A DNA stretch of 64,000 nt from Shinisaurus crocodilurus (GCA_021292165.1 JAHFWL010001237.1:1-64000), one strand, 5' to 3'. Shown: positions 1 to 10,999, counted from the stretch's first letter. Numbers and translations are program-made. The notes: a model not told the origin generated them from the letters alone.

Positions 1-179
1 GGAAGAAGTGGTGGAGGCTCCAGTGGTAGCTTCAGCCAAAATGAGTCAGCTCTCATTTTCCATTGGGGATAAGGGGCTATAATTCCCACCTAGAAAAAGA
101 TGCTTCCAGGTCACCATATACCTCTCTTGGCTTTGCTGGAGCCACCAGCTCTGGGTGACCACTTACAAATTGCCCCCAA
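1..179. other. unassigned sequence
   Basis: I see no repeat terminus, coding frame or RNA motif here. The stretch leads into the octamer-family repeat that follows. Confidence 0.4.
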
Positions 180-535
180 AAGAGGCAATGAATCACAAAT
201 AAATAAATAAAAATAAAAAAAAAAAGAAAGAAAGAAAGAAAAAAGAGGACTGTTATTGGCATAAAGTTAACACATGCAAATTTATACATATAGATGCAAT
301 TTTGCAATTTTAGAAAGAATTGTTATAACTTAAGTCAGAATACAGTATATCTCACTATAGGATAGAAGACTGAGACCAGGGGACCTGTGTGTGCCTGCCA
401 GTTAAGTCTGTTGTTTAGGTGCTAACTGTTGATGGGCAACAGTTCTCACCTTTTAAAAATAAATAATAAATAAATATTTAAACCAGAACTGGACAGGACA
501 GCCCCTCAAATAGAGGATTGAAACAGCCATTTTCT
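180..535 (-). mobile_element. octamer-family DNA repeat, copy 1
   Basis: Reading on the minus strand, this shares blocks with four other places in the window (about 28.5, 30.7, 34.0 and 51.6 kb). The shared blocks are a ...CTGGACAGCCC...CAAATAGAGGA stretch, a ...GACC(T/A)GG... stretch, a segment with ATGCAAAT-like octamers, and a terminal AAAGAGGAC block. Better copies end in TAGGGTGGCCA-like inverted termini, which suggests a non-autonomous DNA transposon. This copy has picked up A-rich and (GAAA)n simple sequence at about 205-245. Confidence 0.5.
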
Positions 536-839
536 CTGTTCTTGACACTGAAAACAATACAGAAAATGAGCTGGGAATGGAGGAACAGTGGGTGGAGCGA
601 TCGACAAGGGGAGATGGGCATGGGAGGGGAACAGCACCCCTCTCCTGTGTATTCCTTTTTTTACTATCAAATTAAGATACTCGCAACTTCATATCGAATA
701 GTGTAGAGACATGAGAAGAAGCTCACTTTGGCCACCATCACATTGGTTTGGCATGCAGAACTAATCCTCAGTGGCACTTAGGGATGAGTGAGAAATTTGC
801 TTTATTGAGAGGGTTGTTTTTTTTTTTAAAAAATGAATC

Positions 840-1150
840 TACCCAGTTCACACCTCACCAGCCGTTCAGTGTGCTGGAGACAGAGTTGCGTCCGAAAATC
901 TGCATTTTTGCACACTTTCTGATATAGCTCATTTCCAGACAAACACGCACCAACAACATGTGCCTATCTGGGGAAAAGTATGCATAAAAATACATATATT
1001 TGAGAAACGTGTGCACAAAACAGCACTTAAGCAGAGGTAAAGTACTTGGGGAAATGCATACGTTTAAAAATGCACGCACACAAGAAATGCATACCTTAAC
1101 ATGTACATTATGAAAAATGTGTACGGATTTCTGTACTGATTTTTAAAAAA
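840..1150. mobile_element. AT-rich GTGCATTT-family repeat, copy 1
   Basis: The segment is built of recurring short blocks such as TGCATTTTTG, GTGTGCAC and AAATGCATAC. The same style recurs at about 9560-9950, 20713-21227 and 57386-57790. The better-bounded copies begin TAGGGATGTAC, which fits non-autonomous hAT-type elements. Ends are not clear here. Confidence 0.4.
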
Positions 1151-2794
1151 ACACCAATAAGAACAACATCAATGCAAGCTTGTGAAACAGGATGGAATGA
1201 GCTTGACCTAAAAAACTGACAGTCTTGGCCCAGACCAAGATTGACAGGTATGTCTATCCCTACTGTGCACACCTTGAAGTTGACATTTCAAGAAATAAAA
1301 GACTTCAAACAAAGGCTCCTGTACAGAGTTGCCAGCTAGAAATCATTAACAAATCATATAGGATAAAACAGAGCCTCACTTATGGTCTGGGTTGCTTTCC
1401 CTATTACAAAAACTAGTTGCCCTTCTTAGAATTCATACTGTCTTTGTTGGTATGTTAATTTATCACCAGTGTCTGATGTTGGGAAGACATGAGACCCTGT
1501 TTTTTTCTTTTCTGATGCAGTGTGGATCACAGCCAAAGTTTCTGTCCCTGTTGGCTTCACATAGATTAATGCTTATGAGAAAAGGCGTGGCACCCTCGCT
1601 TTTCTTCTTTAGCCAGCACTAAATGCAGAGTGTAACGTACACATCTTAAACTACTGATGTCAGCCCAATCTTGTCCCACAATTAGATGTCGTCCCCCCCC
1701 CCCCAGAACTGGGTTTGGGGTTGCACAAGGAAGTATCATATGCTGTATAATAATTGCAGATCTTTGAGTTGCTGTGGCAATATCATGCAGCTTTAAATTA
1801 GAATCTAATTTTCTTTCCTCTGCTTTCTTACCACGAGAGACATAAGATATTTTGTTGTACTTTTTTTTCTTGAAGAGAGAGTGCATGTGGTTAACCATGT
1901 GATTTGGTAGTCATTTCTTTCTTTCCTTCTTTCTTTCTTTCTTCTTCTTCTTTTAAATCCCTGGTTTAAAATAGTTCCTCTAGCATTGCAGTGGCATCAA
2001 CACCAGAGCACAAAACTGCCATACTGTTCTCAATGTTTTTCAGTTCTGACTAGACGTTTCAAGAAATAAGAAGCCCATTTCAGACACAGTAGACAATTCA
2101 ACATGATGTGAATGAAGCCGCAGATAATTGGTTATCTTTAGCCTAGAAAAATATTATTGGAAGCTCACATACTAACAGTTCAAGTGTTTGTTTTTTTAAA
2201 AAATATATTTTAAATTCATGGGGAAAAAAGGACAAGAATTGTTCACTCTATCGAGAGGTACAGTGATAAATTTTGAAGTGCAGGAGCTCATCATGATAGT
2301 GTATATACACAAACACACATGAGAGAAAAGTAGTACATAGCATAATTCCAATTTATTAGGATCAACATGATGGCAAAAATTAACAAAAGGTCTGTAGCCA
2401 GCTGAAGTGCAACATTTAGCTTTTAATTAGAAATGCAAACAACCTTGCAAAGAAGTGTTATCATTTAAATGCTAGCGCGAAGTAGGAATCCCATGAAAGA
2501 AAGGAAAGTATCTAACCTCTGCTCAAGTATTCTTCTCATTCTCCAACTTCCTCTATGCTAGTCCATCACAAATTAAATATTAAATTGAAAGCCTTGTTAT
2601 CACCTCATTCACATGCCAATTGCCTTCACACTCTGGCAGATGACATCAGCATGCCTGCTCTGAAAAAGAATTTGTGGGCTGTGCTCTACCAAACCAATGA
2701 ATACTTTCATTGGTTTAGTAGAGGAAAAATAGAGAGAGAAAAAACCAAGGGTAGTAAGACAAAGAAGCAGAGAGAAGGACAGGGGGAGAGAGAT
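1151..2794. other. unassigned, with simple-sequence tracts
   Basis: No coding region or known repeat was recognised. There is a run of 12 C at 1693-1704 and a (TTTC)n/(TTC)n pyrimidine tract at about 1911-1955. The short open frames have no recognisable motif. Confidence 0.4.
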
Positions 2795-2901
2795 GAAGAG
2801 AAAAAGGAAGGAAGGGGAAGGAAGGAAGGAAAGGAAAGGAAAGGAAAAGGAAAGGAAAGGAAAGGAAAGGAAAGAAAGAAGAAAGAAAGAAGGGAAGGGA
2901 G
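2795..2901 (+). repeat. 107-nt uninterrupted purine run, (GGAAA)n/(GAAA)n
   Basis: Every base from 2795 to 2901 is A or G, mostly GGAAA and GAAA units. The flanking 2716-2794 is also purine rich with a few pyrimidines. The short frames on either strand here are low-complexity artefacts. Confidence 0.9.
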
Positions 2902-3829
2902 TCAAGTCCACAGGAAAGAAAGAATGCTGCTGGAGCTGAGAACTGATTGAGAGAACTGGACTAATGACAGTAAGATATTGCTTGGATAAGTGAGCTGGTT
3001 AAAATAGGGACAAGTCTAATAGGTTATCTGGATATGTTATCCCTGTTGATTTTATTACCCTATTGCTCATATGTTTTGTTCTGTTTTTTAGTATTTGTTT
3101 CTATCTATTCAGATTTTTAAAAGATTTTCTTGTTCATCTTTTTCTCCAGAAAAATGGTAAACTTTGCTGTTTGAAACCCTGTGATCTCATGTCTTTTTGG
3201 TTACCCACCGTATATAGATTCATAAATCATAGAGTTGGAAGAGTTTGAAGGCTGGCTTGGTGGAAGCAGCCAGGGATAAAGACTTGCTCCTGGTGGCAGC
3301 GGAAAGGGCCACACTAGGGGAAGGGGCACAAGCACAACAAGGAGAATGGGCACACTATTTTGCCTGTTTTCCTTTGCAGAACAGGGTGTTGCTGGTCTGT
3401 GACATTCATGTTTCCTCATATGCAGAGATAGCAAAAATAAACAATAGGGGTGCTTTCCACATGGGGTGGTCCTAGTGCTAATAGTGAGAAGGCACTGTGT
3501 AGCTATTCCATCCTTTATTTTTTTCTTGACAGATATTCTGTGGTAAGGAAAAGTCAGAAGAAGTGGTGGGAAGTGGTGGGAAAACACAGGAGGGTTACAA
3601 GCAGAAGACAACATCATCTCTGGGCCCCCATGTATTTGGCAGGGAGACGGCACCATGAAAACCTGATCTGGAAACATCCCAAAAGAGGGAAATTCCCTCT
3701 TACACACATGCTACTAAAAAACGTAAACCTGAATGTAAGCTAACTATTGCAAACTTTATGCTCCCATGTGAGCATTGATTACAACAAAGCATCAGGCAGC
3801 ACCATCCTACATGAGTGCTCGTTGTTATA
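2902..3829. other. unassigned; possible MITE fragment near 3450-3740
   Basis: Most of this holds nothing I recognise. The part from about 3450, with GCTTTCCACATGGGG and then GGCACTGTGTAGCTATTCCAT, resembles phrases at about 8106, 9225 and 11568. It may be a fragment of the same MITE family. There is no firm boundary. Confidence 0.3.
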
Positions 3830-4205
3830 AATTAGTCCGGTCCAGAGATAAGCCATAGGCGTTAGAAGACACAATATGCCTCCGAAATCTAGCAAACACA
3901 AATCGGCTTAGGAGCAGGCCGAAGAGTCGTCAAGGTCGTTCTGGAGTCAAAATACAGAAGACTCAGTCTGGGAGCTGGCAAGAGTGTCTGAAGTGGCTAT
4001 GGCTGATTGCAACAACAATTACTTCTAGCGTCTGAAGTGTGTTTGGGGCCTGACTTTTAAGCCAGCGGTGATTGGCAAGGCAGCACAGCCGGGCCAGGCT
4101 GCAGATGACACATGTCTGGCCCCTCCCCAAACACACTCTGGCTCAGTTGACCTATGTCCTCCAGAAGGAGATTCTTTACTGCTTATGAACAAAGGATTTT
4201 TCAGT
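3830..4205 (-). other. LTR-like or retroelement segment, unresolved
   Basis: A moderately GC-rich block lies between two copies of AGTCCGG (near 3835 and 4203). Read on the minus strand it holds a TTAAAAG TATA-like site and GC-rich upstream sequence, reminiscent of an LTR. I could not define TG...CA ends, and it may instead be part of the adjacent Penelope-like relic. Confidence 0.25.
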
Positions 4206-5160
4206 CCGGAACTTTCTGCTACGGGTGCAGTCCAAACTATAAGTTCTATAGATGGAAACCATGTTATTTTGTACCTCCTCGGTAATTGCTCGTAAGCAGG
4301 GACCTTAAGAAGATTTGTTCTGATGAAGCCACATATGACGAAACAGGCTTTACAATCTGGATTCCTGTATAACAGTCTGCTTATAGTAGTCTTATCGACT
4401 GTTATTACTTGCCAACATTGTGTGTTCTTCTTTTCTTTATCGTCAGCCTTGCTTTGATTTGTTACCTGTTATTCATTACATTCAGAGTGTTTTTCCCTTC
4501 CCCCCTCTCTTTTTGTCTTTGCTAATACTCTGTTTACTGTAGTTTTACTTATTGTTACTGACCTGCCTACTTTGTGTGTTATTTTGTTTTTCTTTAATGT
4601 TAATATTTTTCATCAATTGTTGATTGGCTGTGTTTGTTTATATTATACTTCTTGGCACATGCTTGCAGCATTTTGGTGTCTCATTATTAGCTGTTACTAC
4701 TACGTACCATATCTCATGTTGATTGTCACAACATGTTTTCTTATTGTTAGTTATTTACTATACTTTATATTATATTTTTGTTTAATCCTTGTCATGGTCA
4801 GTCGAACCATATCTCTTTCTGAGGGGCAACCATGATATTTTCGATAACATACTTTCTGTGCAGTTGTGTGCTCTGTGGCACTTTTGTTTACCTATTACCT
4901 ATTATCAACTCGCAGCCTTCGCTTGTCTTTGTGCTTTTAGCTTTGCTATAACCCCAAAGGAAAAATCTATGCCTCTATACGCACATTCCTGAAAGTGATC
5001 CACTAAAGTGCCACGTACTCTGTCATTACAAATATTGCTAATATGTCTGCTTATGCATTTCTTACGTTTTGTTTTTCCAACATAGAGTTTCTTGCATGTG
5101 CACACAACATTTGGAGCTACTAGTGGTTGAAAACTGCCCAAGGGAACCAACCCTTTTAAC
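4206..5160 (-). mobile_element. Penelope-like retroelement relic (3' part)
   Basis: The minus strand carries the C-terminal GIY-YIG-like segment typical of Penelope-like elements, annotated separately. Downstream on that strand, near 4770-4830, there is a broken motif of the form EIWFD..P..GLN, as follows the nuclease in this group. The remaining roughly 550 bp to 4206 is AT-rich and contains a CTGATGA...GAAAC hairpin-like sequence at 4320-4344 on the opposite strand. The element is truncated at its 5' end, and no reverse-transcriptase part remains here. Confidence 0.55.
4905..5150 (-). pseudogene. GIY-YIG-like C-terminal fragment of a Penelope-like element
   Basis: The 81-codon open frame contains CTCKKLYVGKTKR followed by RHISNI and DHFQE. 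This matches the spacing of a Penelope-type GIY-YIG nuclease: the YVGKT.R core, then a basic helix with H..NI, then a conserved HF. In known elements this domain follows the reverse transcriptase and is thought to make the nick used for integration. The leading GIY part is not recognisable, and a stop follows KAAS. The fragment is non-functional. The family call rests on motif spacing only. Confidence 0.6.
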
Positions 5161-5410
5161 TACAAGCTCATATTTACAAGTGTGTTTGCAAAACTGTCAA
5201 TGACCACACAGATGGCGTCCCTTGGGCATAGCTGCACCTGTCAAAATGTATTGTTGGGAGGATGCCCTGGGACAGGTATTGCTATGATCAAACCAATCTT
5301 TTAGGGTTTTTTTTTTGCACATTTAAAAATTATTTAAGGTTTATGTATTGCCCCTACTGAAAATGGCATCTGTGAGTTTAATTCTGTCCTTCCCTCTATA
5401 AACTCTAGAA

Positions 5411-5749
5411 TATGAGTGCAGAACCTCAGGCCCGGCAACCAGATCTGGCTGCCTGGGGTCCCAGTTCAGCTCTCCAGGTTTTCCCAGAAGTCCATGTCCA
5501 CTTTCCCCCAACCACCAATGGTTTGGTTTGGTGGTTTCCCAGCATTTGTGCAGCTTCCCCCCATTGTAAAAGGTTGAAGAGCCTCTCGTAAGGCTTAGTT
5601 ACTGGCAACAAGGGCTCTCAGTTAAAATATGCTGGTATTTTGGCTCCACCCCTTTTGGCTCAGTCCCGCCCACCACTGGAATGTGGCCCTGGAGAAATCC
5701 CCTGAAGTGGAATCTGGTCCTCAGGCTAAAAGAGGATCAAACACTCCTG
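5411..5749. mobile_element. hAT-type non-autonomous element, 339 bp, with 7/8 target duplication
   Basis: It begins TATGAGTGCAGAACC (a decayed CAGGGGTG-type end) and finishes CACTCCTG. The flanks CTCTAGAA (5403-5410) and CTCGAGAA (5750-5757) match at 7 of 8 positions, as expected for a hAT insertion. The interior aligns by eye to the element at 31164-31519, sharing AAAATATGCTGGTATTTTGG and AAAAGGTTGA blocks. There is no transposase. Confidence 0.75.
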
Positions 5750-5757
5750 CTCGAGAA

Positions 5758-6185
5758 TAACTCACAAAGTCCAGACACCATGCTTTTTTTGCACTTCCCC
5801 GCCCCCGTTCCACATTATTGGCTGTTATCTTGCAGTCTCCGCAGGCTACTAGGTTCTATAATGAAGACATCAAGCAACAAAAGAAAAGTTTGGTTCGTTA
5901 TTGTCAGCATGCCAAGGAGCTAATGTGTCAAAAAACAATGGATGTCAGAATGGAAAAAACAACAACAACCCAAATGCATGCACTACTCTTCTTGGGGGAA
6001 TAGCCAGTACATAGCAAAACAATTTCTGAAGGAAGGAACAATTCCCATTTAGCTTGACATTTCACCAGCTGCAGGTTCTATTTTCTTTTACCAGAGGATT
6101 AAATCCCAAACTGTTGCTTTGTAGGCATGGACCGAAACACCGTATTCACTTGGAAACAATCTACCTGCATTATATGCAAGGAGAA
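5758..6185. other. unassigned sequence
   Basis: Nothing recognised. The short open frames carry no motif. Confidence 0.35.
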
Positions 6186-6296
6186 CTAGTGTGATGGCAA
6201 AGTACATTATGTGTGAGAAACTCTGGTTATAATCCCACCTCAGCCATGAATTCATAGGATGGCCTTAGGTAAACCCCTAACTCACCTCTTCCACCA
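6186..6296 (+). mobile_element. tRNA-derived SINE, decayed 5' part
   Basis: The stretch reads as a worn version of the SINE at 57992-58245: a GTGTGATGGCAAAG...GAAACTCTGGTTATAATCCC head, then CAGCCATGAATTC and a TTAGGTAAACCCCTAACTC segment. Box B is damaged. It ends where an L2 tail begins. Confidence 0.5.
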
Positions 6297-6805
6297 ATAT
6301 TTATTTTTTTATTTATTTGTACTGTTTGTATGCTGCTAAATATTAAGAAACATCCCTAAGTGGTTTCCATATAAATATTAAAATCACAATTAAAATCACA
6401 TTTAAAATCACATTTAAAAATCAGTATAATTACAATAATAATACACAGCAGTACAGAAACAGTAAAAATGGGACAGCATGGTTCATTTAATTATGGGCCA
6501 GGGAAAGCCTGGGTGAACAGGTGCGTTTTCAGGAGGCGTTTAAACGATGCCAATTTTTCTGCCTCCCGAACTGCATGAGGGAGTTTTTTTCCCACAGGTT
6601 GGGTGCCACTACCGAGAAGGCCCGCCATAGAGGTATTGCACGGCGACACTCTGATAATTTTGGAATCACCAGCAAGACCTCTTCTGATGATCTTAATGGT
6701 CAGTTGGGTATATATAAGGGAAGGTGGTCTGCTAGGTATCCCGGTCCTAAGTTGTTTAGGGCTTTGTATGACAATCCCATAACCCTGAACATCATGGCTC
6801 AGTAG

Positions 6806-7129
6806 CTAATAGGCATCCAGTGCAGTTCTTTTAGCACAGGGTTTAGCACAGGTGTTATGTGAGCATAGCTGGCTGGGTGTCCCAGTGAGTGCCATAGCTG
6901 CTGCATTCTGCACGAGCTGCAGCTTCTGAACCAGGCCCAAGGGCAGCCCCACATAGAGTGCATTACAGTAGTTTAATTGTGAGGTTACCAGTGCATGGAT
7001 CACTGTGGATAGATTATCCCTATCCAGGAATGGGCATAGTTGGCGTCTGGCTCTGCCTCCAGTTGGACTGCCCCCCCCCCCCCGGCTAACTGACGCTCTG
7101 TTTTTCTTGTATTTAATTAGACTGTACAT
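6806..7129 (-). pseudogene. L2 reverse-transcriptase C-terminal fragment
   Basis: The open stretch includes HALVTSQLNYCNALYVGLPL and KLQLVQNAAAMALTG, the L2 C-terminal signature seen also at 16.6 and 25.0 kb. It ends in non-homologous residues after a frame break. This is dead LINE sequence, not a host gene. Confidence 0.75.
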
Positions 7130-7195
7130 CGCTCAGAGTGGCCAGATGACTGGCCAGATGGGCGATTCAAAAATATAATAAATACATAAATAAAG
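7071..7195 (+). mobile_element. L2 3'-tail insertion in plus orientation
   Basis: After a run of 13 C (7071-7083) comes the L2 3' end: ACTGTACATCGCTCAGAGTGGCCAG...GATGGGCGATTC, then AATAAATACATAAATAAA. It matches the tail at about 36868-36925. It lies in the opposite orientation to the L2 that flanks it, so it is a later, short, 5'-truncated insertion. Confidence 0.7.
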
Positions 7196-7667
7196 AAATA
7201 ACTGAATCTGGTAGTGGGCACTCGGGGCCATTGAGGTCACCTGGGCCTCCAGTGACAAAGATGGATCCAGGATTACCCCCAAACTACACACCTGCTTCTT
7301 CAGAGGGAATGTAATCCCATCCAGAACAGGCAAACATCTCAGTTCCTGGACCTGGGACCTGCCAACCTATAGGGTCTCAGTCTGATCAGGTTTCAGCTTC
7401 AGTTTAGCCCTCATCCAAGCCATATCTGCATCCAGGTACCGGTTCAGAACATGCACAGCCTCTCAATTCAGATCTCATGGAGAAATACAGGAGGAACCAG
7501 ATTTTAGGAGAGATGTGGGGCTACTGCTGAAAAAACTAGGCCCATGTCTCCTTCACCTCTATCCCTTGTAATGCCTAGGGATACTCAACACATGACAAGA
7601 TGCCATTTCCTCAGTCTATGCCTCACGTCATTGGATCCACTTGAAGGGGCAGGGACACTCACAATAG

Positions 7668-7850
7668 CATTTATTTATTAATTATTTATTTTCAGCATTT
7701 TTACCCCACTCTCAGCCAGAAAAGGCTCCCAGAGTGGCTTACAAAGATTAATATTAGACAGTTCCCGCTATCAGGCTTACAATCTAAAAGACATGACACA
7801 AAAGGAAAAGGGATTGGGAGGGCGGAGGAAGAAAGCAAAACTCAGGCACC
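7668..7850 (-). mobile_element. LINE 3' tail, CR1/L2-like
   Basis: It opens with TTTATTTATTAATTATTTATTTTCAGC and a TTTTTACCCCACTCTCAGCC block, followed by GGCTTACAAAGATTAA and GGCTTACAATCTAAAAGACATGAC. This is the layout of a minus-strand LINE tail in which the poly(TAAA) end comes first. A related piece lies at about 39893-40020. Confidence 0.5.
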
Positions 7851-8105
7851 AGTTCTTAGTTACAAGGTTCTTACAGATTTTTTCTTTTTCTGCTTTCTTT
7901 TTTTGACAGGGAAGGGAAGGGCAAAGCAAGCTGTAGCTGTTCCTTCTTTGGCAGATGTATGGGGACTAGGATGGTCTCCCCCTTGCCATGACGTTTATCT
8001 TGGGAGGCATGGGGTGCAGCCTCCCAGTGGCCCTTAGTTCTTTGGCCATTTCACATGTTGTTCATTTCACATGTTGAATATCTCTAGATGTTAGAGTGGG
8101 GAATG

Positions 8106-8290
8106 AGACATTGGGTGCTTCCAGATGGAGAGCTCCTAGCACTACCAATCAAAAGGTGTTGTTCAGCTACAGCTTTATAAGAGCTATCCATGGAGCTCCA
8201 ATGTGGGGAACCTATTTTGGGGATGGACCTCAGCACCATGGAGAACTCCTATAAATCTCTAACAAAAAGATGCAATGGATAAGGAGCCCC
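8106..8290. repeat. GCTTCCAGATG-type MITE-like repeat
   Basis: The phrases GGGTGCTTCCAGATGGAGAG, CACTACCAATCAAAAGGTGTTG and AGAGCTATCCATGGAGCTCC resemble those at about 9225-9345 and 11568-11830. The repetition within the window supports a dispersed family. Boundaries and type are not resolved. Confidence 0.35.
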
Positions 8291-8599
8291 ACAAACACAG
8301 GAGTCACCAGCCTCCCCTGAAAACAAGAAAGCAAGCCAAAAAACATAAACAAACAATTCAAATCCTTAATTCTGAACCCATCTAACAGTGACAAGCAACC
8401 CAGGATCAATGAAAAACTGGTAACCTTCCATGTTCCTAAAATATAACTTTTTTTTAAAAAAGTATATTATTTTTCACCATTTAGAAGTACACATGTCACA
8501 CAAATATCCTTCTCCCAAGAGGTGATTTAAATGACGGGACCATAGCTGCAGGTGGAACTAGTTGCATGATGAGCCAGTGGCAAGCAGGGGGGGGTATCT

Positions 8600-8880
8600 A
8601 TGGGGGAGGCAATAGACATCTGTGGGAGGCTGGCTGGAAAGGTGATAAATCTTGATCGGTGGATGGTTACTATTTTTCAATCATAATCTATTGTTATAGA
8701 TTATGAACTAAAGGACTTTACAACAATGGATGACAATAGTCAGTAAAAATGACAGCCAAGTGAATCATTCACAACAATATTTGAAGCTTTTAAAAAGGCC
8801 ATTCCCTTTGCAGATCACCAAGTTATGTTGCACAAAGGTTCATCTCGGTTCTTGCAGGGGTCCATGAAACACAAAAACAG
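8600..8880 (+). repeat. dispersed repeat pair, copy 1
   Basis: It shares ordered blocks with 11000-11245: GTGGGAGGCTGGCTG, AATGGAT...AATG, CAATATTTGA(A/G)GCTTTTAA and CTTGCACAAAGG-like sequence. Identity is only moderate, so both copies are old. The family is not recognised. Confidence 0.4.
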
Positions 8881-9372
8881 TTGCTTGACTGCTGGCTCTT
8901 CAAATAGCTGTTGAATTCGAACCCCTTCCTGGGCTTTAGAGGAGGGAAGGATGCACATAAGTGGGCTAGCCACAAGTTGAACTTTGAGAGCTTTTAAACA
9001 GGGCTTGACTGAACTTGCTCGGCATTCAAGTTTCACCCCCAACAATGCGCTTTCGAAAGAGCAGAGCATTGTGAAAAGCTGGTTTTGTTCAGAAATATTT
9101 TGGTGCCCCTTTTAGCACAGCATTCTCATAATGCACCAGAACTTTTCAACCCCTTTCACTTGACATCACTTTGACAGTGCTTCTCATTGATTTGTTTAAA
9201 ACTTCTGTTATCTGCTCCGCAGCAAAGCAGGCTTCCAGGCAGAGGGCCCCTGGAGCTACCAATCAAAAGGCATTGTGTAACTATTCCATCATTTCCTCCA
9301 CAATGGATGTTATTCTGGTAAGAAAAACAGTGGAAGATGTGGCCCCTTAGGGGCAGAGCACTTGCTTTATGG

Positions 9373-9495
9373 CTGGGGTATGGAATATGTGACTCCCCAC
9401 ATGTTGTTGGACTGCACTCCCATCAGCGCTAGCTAGCCAGCATAGCCAATAGTGAAGGATGCTGGAGTTACAGGGCCACATGTTTTCTGTCCCTG
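9373..9495. mobile_element. hAT-type palindromic MITE, 123 bp
   Basis: The ends are CTGGGGTATGG and TGTCCCTG. The flanks CTTTATGG (9365-9372) and CTTTATAG (9496-9503) match at 7 of 8. The centre has inverted arms around GCTAGCTAGCCAGCATAGCC. It belongs to the same style as the elements at 47.75, 61.76 and 63.5 kb. Confidence 0.7.
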
Positions 9496-9559
9496 CTTTA
9501 TAGGGAAGTGCAGCTCTGCAAAACTCAAGTTTGTTGAAGTTTTCCAAATTCTATCTCGA

Positions 9560-9950
9560 AGATCATTCCACCTCGTGCCCATATTGGATTGTGAACTTTG
9601 GGATTTTTGCATGAAAATTCGTGCATATTTTCATTGTGCATTTCCGCAAAGATATGCATCAATGGTACACATTTTTGAAATGTATGTATTTTTCTCCCAT
9701 TGACTAAAGCAGGTTAGTGCACATTTTTATCCATGTTTTCATGTGCATTTTTTCAAAAGTATGCATTTTTCCAACACACTTTTGTTCTTGCGTGCATCAC
9801 ATCGCAAACTCAGAAATGTACACAGATTCAGACCACAGATTGCATTCAGTTCTGATTTCAGATCTGCGTTCAGTTCTACATTCAGCTGGGAGTTGCAAAT
9901 TGGATGAATTCTGGTCAAACTCAAACTGAAACAAATTTCTCACCCATCCG
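9560..9950. mobile_element. AT-rich GTGCATTT-family repeat, copy 2
   Basis: Repeated blocks GTGCATTTC, TATGCATTTTTCC and GTACACATTTTTG are strung along the segment. It ends near CACCCATCCGTA, close to a CATCCCTA hAT end. It compares with copies at about 840, 20713 and 57386. Confidence 0.45.
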
Positions 9951-10302
9951 TATAATGCTTTAGTTTAGTGTCACCTTTCTTTCTGTTTGTTACCTTACCT
10001 TGGCTCTAGGAATGGAAGAATCTGTCAGTTTAGTTTCTCTTACACTCAATTTTTTTTTGGAAACTCAAATTTTTTATGTCTCGTTTATGAAGAAATTTGT
10101 GAATTTTGGTAAGATTTTACCCTCCCCCAACTGAATGAAATTTTCACCCTTCTCTATTTGGCTCCAACAGACCTTTAAATCCCAATTCTACTGGCTGTTT
10201 GTGGACTTATTACAATATTGGTAACCAAGGTTTCAAGAAAGGGATGACTGAAACAAAGGCTCTAGTACCAAGGCAATGAATCTGCTTGATGGCTCAAGAC
10301 AC

Positions 10303-10432
10303 AATCCTATGCATGTTTAGACAGAACAAGACCTACAGCTCCCAGCATGCCCCAGCCAGCCATGCTGGCTAGGGAATGCTGGGAGTTGTAGGACTTTTTT
10401 TCTGTCTAAACATGCATAGGATGGAACCCTTA
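10303..10432. mobile_element. hairpin MITE, CAATCCTATGCA ends
   Basis: This is a near-perfect inverted repeat. The left arm is CAATCCTATGCATGTTTAGA, then a CTACAGCTCCCAGCATGCCC core. The right arm mirrors it and ends CTGTCTAAACATGCATAGGAT. No coding capacity. Related copies lie at 11464 and 19350. Confidence 0.7.
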
Positions 10433-10763
10433 ATTCATTTGGTTTCTGAAATCTGCATGAACCCTGCAAACATGTAGACTCTACCCAAGCTGGTCCCAAT
10501 ATCTTAGCTTCATGGATGATCAGTGTCAGCTGATGCCCCTGGCTTTCTCCATGATGGATTCAAATCAGCAGGGATAAGGGATTTCCTGTGGAATTGGTTG
10601 GCCTGAAGGGATGCAACACACAATATATTTTGTGGTGATGATGGTCTCTATGGAGTTCATGTTGCTTTGGGCAACCCAGTTCCATGGAGGTCCCACAATG
10701 TGGTAACTGATGGCCAAAGCACCACATGACTGGGAAATCTCATCAGTCGAATCTAACTGTGGA

Positions 10764-10999
10764 TCAAACTGGAAGAGGTGTGGGAATTGAGTAGTGTCTA
10801 GCTGAGGGGATGGGAGGTGTGGACAGCAAGTGGACCTCAGAAGAAGAGTCTACAGAATACATGATTGAAAGAATAGCCATAGGAAGATGGGGGGGGAAGC
10901 AAAGTGGTAGCAGTGATGTGGAGATGGAGAGAGAGGTGAAGTAGGAGGTTGAAGATGTGCTGGTACAGAGGGGGTGGGTCTGGTAGGGGCAGTGGGTGC
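10764..10999. other. unassigned, purine-rich
   Basis: A G/A-rich stretch. Its complementary open frames look long only because of composition. No motif seen. Confidence 0.35.

Larger units (their letters stand above)
6297..7450 (-). mobile_element. old L2-like LINE, 3' part, interrupted
   Basis: The minus strand carries an AT-rich 3' UTR (about 6300-6480) and then decayed C-terminal coding sequence. Recognisable phrases are SQLNYCNALYVGLPL...KLQLVQNAAA (near 6870-7000) and, above the interruption, ITFPLKKQVCSLGVILDPSLSLEAQV (near 7230-7320). These match the intact L2 at 24.5 kb with many changes. A plus-strand L2 tail splits it at about 7071-7195. Confidence 0.75.

Noticed and set aside
2555..2950. 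131-codon Lys/Glu/Arg-rich frame
   Set aside because: Product of the (GGAAA)n purine tract; no domain and low complexity.
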